Shown piece after piece: positions 6,167 through 9,189 of a DNA stretch of 9,189 nucleotides (positions within the stretch are counted from its first letter, which is position 1; the number at the start of each line of letters is the position of its first letter). The DNA is from Bordetella parapertussis (GTDB lineage: Bacteria; Pseudomonadota; Gammaproteobacteria; Burkholderiales; SG8-41): the NCBI GenBank assembly GCA_945870465.1, contig CAMBSS010000157.1, forward strand, positions 1-9,189. The letters run 5' to 3'. A program made the position numbers and the translations under genes. The notes under the pieces were generated by a model. It was not told the origin of the DNA. It searched no databases and worked only from the letters and a program-made list of their open reading frames with translations.

Positions 6167-6712
6167 ATGAACCGGCTCACGCTGCGAGTGGCAATCGGCC
6201 TACTCGGCCTGTTGACTCACGCAGTGTGGGCCGCCTCCGGGGAAGTCGAGGTCGTTCTGATTGACATGCTCGACGAGCCACGCGGATTCTGCATCGACAT
6301 ACTCGGGTTCAAGCAGAAGGCCCAACCCGAGCGCGGGCTACAAACACACTCCTGCTACAGCTATCAAGGCGAGATTGCCGTGGATCAGGCGTTTGACGCT
6401 GCGCGTCTCAAGACCGGTGAGTTCCACATGTCGGCGTGGAATGTATGCATGACGGTCCCTGCGCCGCGCGCGGGCGTCAAGTTGGCATTGCAGTCCTGCG
6501 ACGGTCGTCCGGAGCAACGCTTCGATTTCACGCCGACTGGGGAGATCGTGTCCAAGGCGAACTCGCAGCTGTGTGTGACAGTAGGAAGCGGTGCGAGCAT
6601 ACCGGGGGGAGGAGGCAAACCGGTTCATCTGATACGCTCGCTGAGCGTCGAGACTTGTGCGCCTGCCCGTGCGATGTATCAAAAGTGGCGCGTCCGCGAA
6701 AAGGCGGACTAG
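6167..6712 (+). CDS. Secreted six-cysteine beta-trefoil (ricin B-like) protein
   Basis: The 181-residue protein begins with a Sec signal peptide (MNRLTLRVAIGLLGLLTHAV, cut after AVWA, about residue 23). The mature part shows three sub-repeats, each with a cysteine pair and a QxF/QxW-like motif: Cys42/Cys63 with QAF (74-76), Cys94/Cys111 with EQRF (116-119), and Cys136/Cys164 with QKW (172-174). This is the layout of an R-type (ricin B) beta-trefoil with one disulfide per lobe. A carbohydrate-binding or structural role outside the cytoplasm is likely, but no ligand can be named. The ATG has no clear Shine-Dalgarno sequence. The gene is flanked on both sides by IS91 remnants and has its own promoter module upstream, suggesting it was trapped or moved with mobile DNA. 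Confidence 0.82.
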   Translation: MNRLTLRVAIGLLGLLTHAVWAASGEVEVVLIDMLDEPRGFCIDILGFKQKAQPERGLQTHSCYSYQGEIAVDQAFDAARLKTGEFHMSAWNVCMTVPAPRAGVKLALQSCDGRPEQRFDFTPTGEIVSKANSQLCVTVGSGASIPGGGGKPVHLIRSLSVETCAPARAMYQKWRVREKAD

Positions 6713-6718
6713 CCTGCA

Positions 6719-6742
6719 TTCGCTTGCGCTCGACGCAACGAA
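6719..6742 (+). terminator. Possible stem-loop just after the beta-trefoil gene
   Basis: TTCG-C-TTGCG, a CTCGA loop, then CGCAA-CGAA can form a nine-pair stem with one bulged C, starting seven bases after the stop codon. No U-run follows, so it may be a weak terminator or an mRNA 3' stabiliser. Confidence 0.3.
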
Positions 6743-6843
6743 GTTCGCGCCTGCGCAACAGAGTATGGTAAGCCAATCGAGGAGATGAACATGTGGTGCG
6801 CGCAGCCATCAACGGAGTTCAAGAAACCGCGGCAGCGACTGCT

Positions 6844-7000
6844 GATGGTCCTCTCTGGCACCTAACGCCGGGCTGCGCGCGCCTGCTCCAGCGCGTATTC
6901 GATATCGACCTCGAACACCGCGCGCAGTGCGGCGGCGAGTTGAAGATCATCGCCGCCATCGAGGAACCGGCGGTGATCGTCAGGATCCTCACGCATCTGG
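6844..7000 (+). pseudogene. Second IS91-family transposase remnant (C-terminal part), cut by a MITE-like insertion
   Basis: The frame reads CARLLQRVFDIDLEHRAQCG followed by GELKIIAAIEEPAVIVRILTHL, the conserved C-terminal region of IS91-type transposases (usual form WARLLKRVFxIDxExCxxCGG). One cysteine of the CxxCGG pair is replaced (RAQCGG). About 65 bases match the remnant at 5763-5830 with only two or three differences, so both derive from the same element. The coding sequence stops matching at 7000, where the 152-bp inverted-repeat element begins. Beyond that element, CTGGCTTGCGG at 7150 resembles the continuation CTGGGCTTGCCGG seen in the first remnant. Confidence 0.82.
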
Positions 7001-7149
7001 AATCAAAGGGGCCAGGCTCAATTATTCTCGTTAGAAATGGCAATTATTGACCGAGATTTCATTGTCCCAACAAGTGACTCGGTATAAAAAATTTTTTCTC
7101 TTGCGCGAGGCGTTTCAATTTTTATTCGAAGCTGACCCCTTTGATTCCA
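6998..7149 (+). mobile_element. MITE-like element, copy 1 (152 bp, 14-bp perfect terminal inverted repeats)
   Basis: Both ends carry TGGAATCAAAGGGG in inverted orientation (6998-7011 and 7136-7149), with weaker complementarity further in. It has no coding capacity. The core holds ACCGAG...CTCGGT with inner TTGT...ACAA, able to fold as a hairpin. It aligns along its whole length with the reverse complement of 8097-8247, sharing ATTATTCTCG, GATTTCA, ACAAGTGA and GGCGTTTCAATTTTTATTCG in order. It is non-autonomous and must have been moved in trans; REP-associated tyrosine transposases are a candidate by memory of similar ends. It sits in the IS91 remnant, so it came later. Confidence 0.78.
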
Positions 7150-7170
7150 CTGGCTTGCGGTCGCGATAAA
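7141..7170 (+). promoter_or_regulatory. Candidate promoter for the membrane protein gene, -35 box in the element end
   Basis: TTGATT (7141-7146, inside the terminal repeat), 18 bases, then GATAAA (7165-7170) is a moderate sigma70 match about 50 bases before the gene. If real, the insertion supplied the -35 box. The support is pattern only. Confidence 0.3.
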
Positions 7171-7220
7171 CTCAAAGCTTCGCTGTATCGTGTGTCGCCC
7201 TCGACCTTAAGGAACCGTGA

Positions 7221-7964
7221 ATGCTGAGTCGCAACTATAGCCCGATGGAGCAGGCGCAGCGGCAGGCGCTCGAGCGCAAGCGCGGTAAGCGGTTCTTCAA
7301 GCCGCTGGCCCAGGTTCGCACGCCGGGCGATGCGGTCGGCCTGTTCTTAGTCCTTGCCGGCTTCGCCGCGCTCGGCTGGCTGGCCGGGGTCCTCATCCTC
7401 GTGCTGTTCTATCTCCTCTCGTTGATCTTGCCCGAGGCCACGGCGCTGGCCGCAGTCACGCGGCCTGCCAACGTGCAGCTCATCATGATTGTTTCCGCGG
7501 CGTTGGGGATGTTGGGGATTCCGCTGTGGCTGCTTGACCGGCATCGGCGCGCGGCGCGCGACAGGGCCGGCGGGTTAGAAGCCGATCTCGCCGACGGCCG
7601 CGTCGAGGTCGTGACGGTGCATGCAACCGGTGCGGCGCGCTGCGAGCCGATGGAATGCCTCGGCGAGGAGCCAAAGGCCTTTTTCGTCCAAGTGGATGCA
7701 TCCGAGGTGTTGTTCCTGCAAGGCGGCTATCTCGATCAGGCGCTGCGTGCCGGGACTTTCCCGAACAGCGAGTTCGATGTCATCCGCGGGGCGAAAAGCG
7801 GCGTGGCACTGGAGATCCGCTGTCATGGAAAACCGCTGCCCCTCATCGCTAATGACTACGCCGACATCACCGAAGAGGAGTTTTATTTTCCCGGAGACGG
7901 CGAGGTCCTTGCGGCGACGCTTGAGTCGATCCCGGCAAGCCTCAGGCAGCTCAAAAAAGGATGA
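7221..7964 (+). CDS. Unknown inner-membrane protein with two hydrophobic segments and a C-terminal soluble domain
   Basis: I do not recognise this 247-residue protein. Residues 1-35 are polar and basic (QALERKRGKRFFKPL), 38-70 form a long hydrophobic stretch (GLFLVLAGFAALGWLAGVLI onwards), and 85-105 a second one (VQLIMIVSAALGMLGIPLWLL), followed by the basic DRHRRAARDR. By the positive-inside rule both termini should lie in the cytoplasm. Residues 125-245 look like a beta-rich soluble domain (VEVVTVHATG, FFVQVDASEVLFLQGGYLDQ, EFYFPGDGEVL) with only two cysteines (141, 146). The ATG has AAGGA eight bases upstream. The gene stands alone between two MITE-like copies and ends at a good terminator. 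No pathway can be inferred from its neighbours. Confidence 0.8.
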   Translation: MLSRNYSPMEQAQRQALERKRGKRFFKPLAQVRTPGDAVGLFLVLAGFAALGWLAGVLILVLFYLLSLILPEATALAAVTRPANVQLIMIVSAALGMLGIPLWLLDRHRRAARDRAGGLEADLADGRVEVVTVHATGAARCEPMECLGEEPKAFFVQVDASEVLFLQGGYLDQALRAGTFPNSEFDVIRGAKSGVALEIRCHGKPLPLIANDYADITEEEFYFPGDGEVLAATLESIPASLRQLKKG

Positions 7965-7987
7965 GCCGGTTTTTGTCGCGCCCAATC

Positions 7988-8009
7988 TGCGGAAACCGCG
8001 ATTTTTTTT
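7988..8009 (+). terminator. Rho-independent terminator of the membrane protein gene
   Basis: GCGG-AAA-CCGC (7989-7999) forms a compact stem, extended by a T-G wobble, followed by GA and eight Ts (8002-8009). It lies 24 bases after the stop codon at 7964. Confidence 0.8.
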
Positions 8010-8096
8010 GATGGCCGTAATCTGCTCCGTAGATTTCTTTGGGTTTTTGCGCAACGGACAACCCTTGTAAGGCAAACCTCAGCGGACAACCCGCAC

Positions 8097-8247
8097 GAAT
8101 TAAAGGGGGCAGGCTCGAATAAAAATTGAAACGCCTCATGCAGGAGAATCTCCTTTTTTTATTTCGAATCACTTGTCGGGGCGCTGAAATCTGGTTTGGT
8201 AATTACCATTCGAGACGAGAATAATCGCGCCTGGCTCCTTTGATTTC
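8097..8247 (-). mobile_element. MITE-like element, copy 2 (about 151 bp), inverted relative to copy 1
   Basis: Its ends read GAATTAAAGGGGGCAGGCTC on the left and, on the opposite strand, GAAATCAAAGGAGCCAGGCG on the right: degenerate versions of the same terminal repeat. The reverse complement aligns over the full length with 6998-7149. Divergence is clear, so the two copies are not a recent duplication of each other. No reading frame is present. It lies between the terminator after the membrane protein gene and the second promoter module. Confidence 0.75.
8143..8160 (+). terminator. Terminator-like hairpin inside MITE copy 2
   Basis: GGAG-AAT-CTCC (8143-8153) followed directly by seven Ts (8154-8160) has the form of an intrinsic terminator on the plus strand. 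The stem is short, so strength is uncertain. The corresponding place in copy 1 keeps the T/A-rich part but not the stem. Confidence 0.5.
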
Positions 8248-8264
8248 GCGTGAGCGGAGAGTCG

Positions 8265-8340
8265 TCAGCAAACACCACGCGATTGACCGTTTGCGGGGTC
8301 GGCGATATAGTCGTTGCCGAGGGGGAAGTAGTTTCAAATT
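8265..8340 (+). promoter_or_regulatory. Sigma70-type promoter module, copy 2 of the repeated ~75-bp sequence
   Basis: TTGACC (8283-8288), 17 bases, then TATAGT (8306-8311) is a strong promoter match with a start expected near 8318. It shares ordered blocks with 6036-6111, including the upstream TCAGCAAACACC. It reads into the crotonase fragment and on to the yceI-type gene, with no terminator visible between them, so it may now drive that gene. Confidence 0.72.
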
Positions 8341-8571
8341 CTTGTTCGTTTTCAGAAGTACGCCCGCAACTACAGAGATCTGATCGCGCGCAAAGCGCTG
8401 ATGACCGTGTATTCGGTGAAGTTGATCGTCACTACGATCTGTGCCGATCTGGCCGAGCGTGATCTCGAGGCCTGCGCGAACGCGGACGAAAACTGCTTTT
8501 GCAGTGAAGGCTGCAAGGAAGGCAGCACTGCATTCATCGAGAAGCGCAAGCCGTTGTTGAAGGGTCATTAA
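8341..8571 (+). pseudogene. C-terminal fragment of an enoyl-CoA hydratase/isomerase (crotonase family)
   Basis: The frame, open from about 8332, reads NYRDLIARKALMTVYSVKLI, DLAERDLEACANADENC and SEGCKEGSTAFIEKRKPLLK before its stop. The end matches the typical crotonase tail (SEDxKEGxxAFxEKRKPxFKG). Intact members have about 250-270 residues; only about 75 remain. The oxyanion-hole and catalytic parts are missing, and the first ATG (8401) lies well inside the homologous part. Stops at 8308 and 8329 close the frame upstream, just within the promoter module. It is best read as a gene remnant whose 5' part was replaced by the promoter repeat. A short product from 8401 cannot be excluded. Confidence 0.7.
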
Positions 8572-8589
8572 ATTAGAGAGGAATGGAAG

Positions 8590-9189
8590 ATGGAACGTAG
8601 AACTGCACTCGCGTCGCTCGGCGTTCTTGCCTTGGCTGCTGCCGCACCGCTGCGTGCACAGACCATGATAGAGGCGCCGGCCGGCCGCTACCTGCTTGAC
8701 ACGACGCATGCGAGTCTGCTCTGGCGTGTCCGTCACTTCGGCCTGTCGAACTACACCGCGCGCTTCACCCGTTTCACCTCTGAAGTCGACTTCGATCCGA
8801 CGGACCTGTCGAAATGTACGGCTAGCGCCAGCATCGACCTCGCGTCGGTTGAAACTGATTACCCGGTCGGTCTGAACAAGCGTGACTGGAATGGTGATCT
8901 TCGCGGCGACCAGTTCTTCAACATCGCGAAGTTCGCTCGGGCAACCTGGCGCTCGACTAGCGTGCAGGTGCTCGAAGGCAACCGGCTGCGCATTCCCGGC
9001 GAGCTTTCGCTGCTTGGCATTTCGGCGCCGGTCACCCTCGACGCGACGCTCAACGGTAGCTACAAGTCGCGCCCGGTAACCAAGCTGCCGACCATCGGTT
9101 TTTCCGCGCGCGGCACCATCGACCGGCGCGTCTTCGGTCTCGTCAATCCCCCGGCCGGCGATGTCGGCGTCGGTGCGAACATCGAGATC
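8590..9189 (+). CDS. YceI-family periplasmic protein (runs off right edge)
   Basis: Two hundred codons are visible with no stop. The start MERRTALASLGVLALAAAAP is a signal peptide with an RR pair resembling a twin-arginine motif, probably cut after LRA (residue 22). The mature part is a YceI-like lipocalin-type barrel: AGRYLLDTTHASLLWRVRHF, GLSNYTARFTRF, DLRGDQFFNIAKFARATW, LRIPGELSLLGISAPVTLDA and PTIGFSARGTIDR are the conserved family blocks. Relatives bind long isoprenoid or amide-type lipids, so a periplasmic lipid carrier role is likely; the true ligand is unknown. AGAGAGGA precedes the ATG. Only a few C-terminal residues should be missing. It lies 18 bases after the crotonase fragment and may be transcribed from the repeated promoter upstream. 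Confidence 0.92.
   Translation, partial: MERRTALASLGVLALAAAAPLRAQTMIEAPAGRYLLDTTHASLLWRVRHFGLSNYTARFTRFTSEVDFDPTDLSKCTASASIDLASVETDYPVGLNKRDWNGDLRGDQFFNIAKFARATWRSTSVQVLEGNRLRIPGELSLLGISAPVTLDATLNGSYKSRPVTKLPTIGFSARGTIDRRVFGLVNPPAGDVGVGANIEI

Noticed and set aside
6793..7050. An 85-codon ORF starting with GTG
   Set aside because: Its middle is the IS91 transposase C-terminus and its last residues are translated from the MITE-like insertion, so it is a chance chimera, not a gene.
8045..8097. Direct repeat of GGACAACCC near 8056 and 8083 as a possible CRISPR or operator array
   Set aside because: Only two short copies, no regular spacers, and no associated genes.
8203..8736. A 177-codon minus-strand frame over the promoter module and start of yceI
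   Set aside because: It runs antisense to the crotonase fragment and yceI and through the mobile element, with no family signal.

Overview
The window looks like a chromosomal segment of a GC-rich proteobacterium, most likely a betaproteobacterium. This rests on the codon and base composition, the style of the XseB fragment, the Tat-like YceI export signal, and the 'AAAGGGG(C/T)CAG...' short-element ends, which I recall as common in betaproteobacterial genomes. The placement is an inference. The window has two contrasting halves.

Left half (1-5205, minus strand): a compact gene set for making organoarsenicals of the arsenosugar type. In transcription order it encodes the radical SAM enzyme ArsS, the arsenite methyltransferase ArsM, a fusion of a VTT/TVP38 membrane domain with an FAD/NAD disulfide oxidoreductase, a ferritin-like protein with a complete di-iron ligand set, and a GT-A glycosyltransferase cut off by the left edge. 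The last three genes overlap by ATGA (stop inside start), so they are probably translationally coupled. ArsM would make dimethylarsenical from arsenite, ArsS would add 5'-deoxyadenosyl to it, and the glycosyltransferase would act on the sugar product. The roles of the fusion protein and the di-iron protein in this pathway are unknown. No nucleosidase and no ArsR regulator is visible.

Middle (5206-7149): a decayed junction. A truncated xseB (exonuclease VII small subunit) stops where a remnant of an IS91-family HUH transposase begins. A second remnant of the same transposase lies about 1.1 kb further on. Between them sit a sigma70-type promoter and an intact gene for a small secreted beta-trefoil (ricin-B-like) protein with six cysteines.

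Right part (6998-9189): two divergent copies of a ~150-bp MITE-like element with terminal inverted repeats lie in opposite orientations on either side of an unknown two-segment membrane protein gene. That gene ends at a clear intrinsic terminator. A second copy of the same promoter module (TTGACC-N17-TATAGT) follows. It reads into a crotonase (enoyl-CoA hydratase) C-terminal fragment and then into a yceI-family gene that runs off the right edge.

Overall, a conserved-looking arsenic pathway abuts a small graveyard of mobile elements and gene fragments in which promoters, terminators and genes have been reshuffled.
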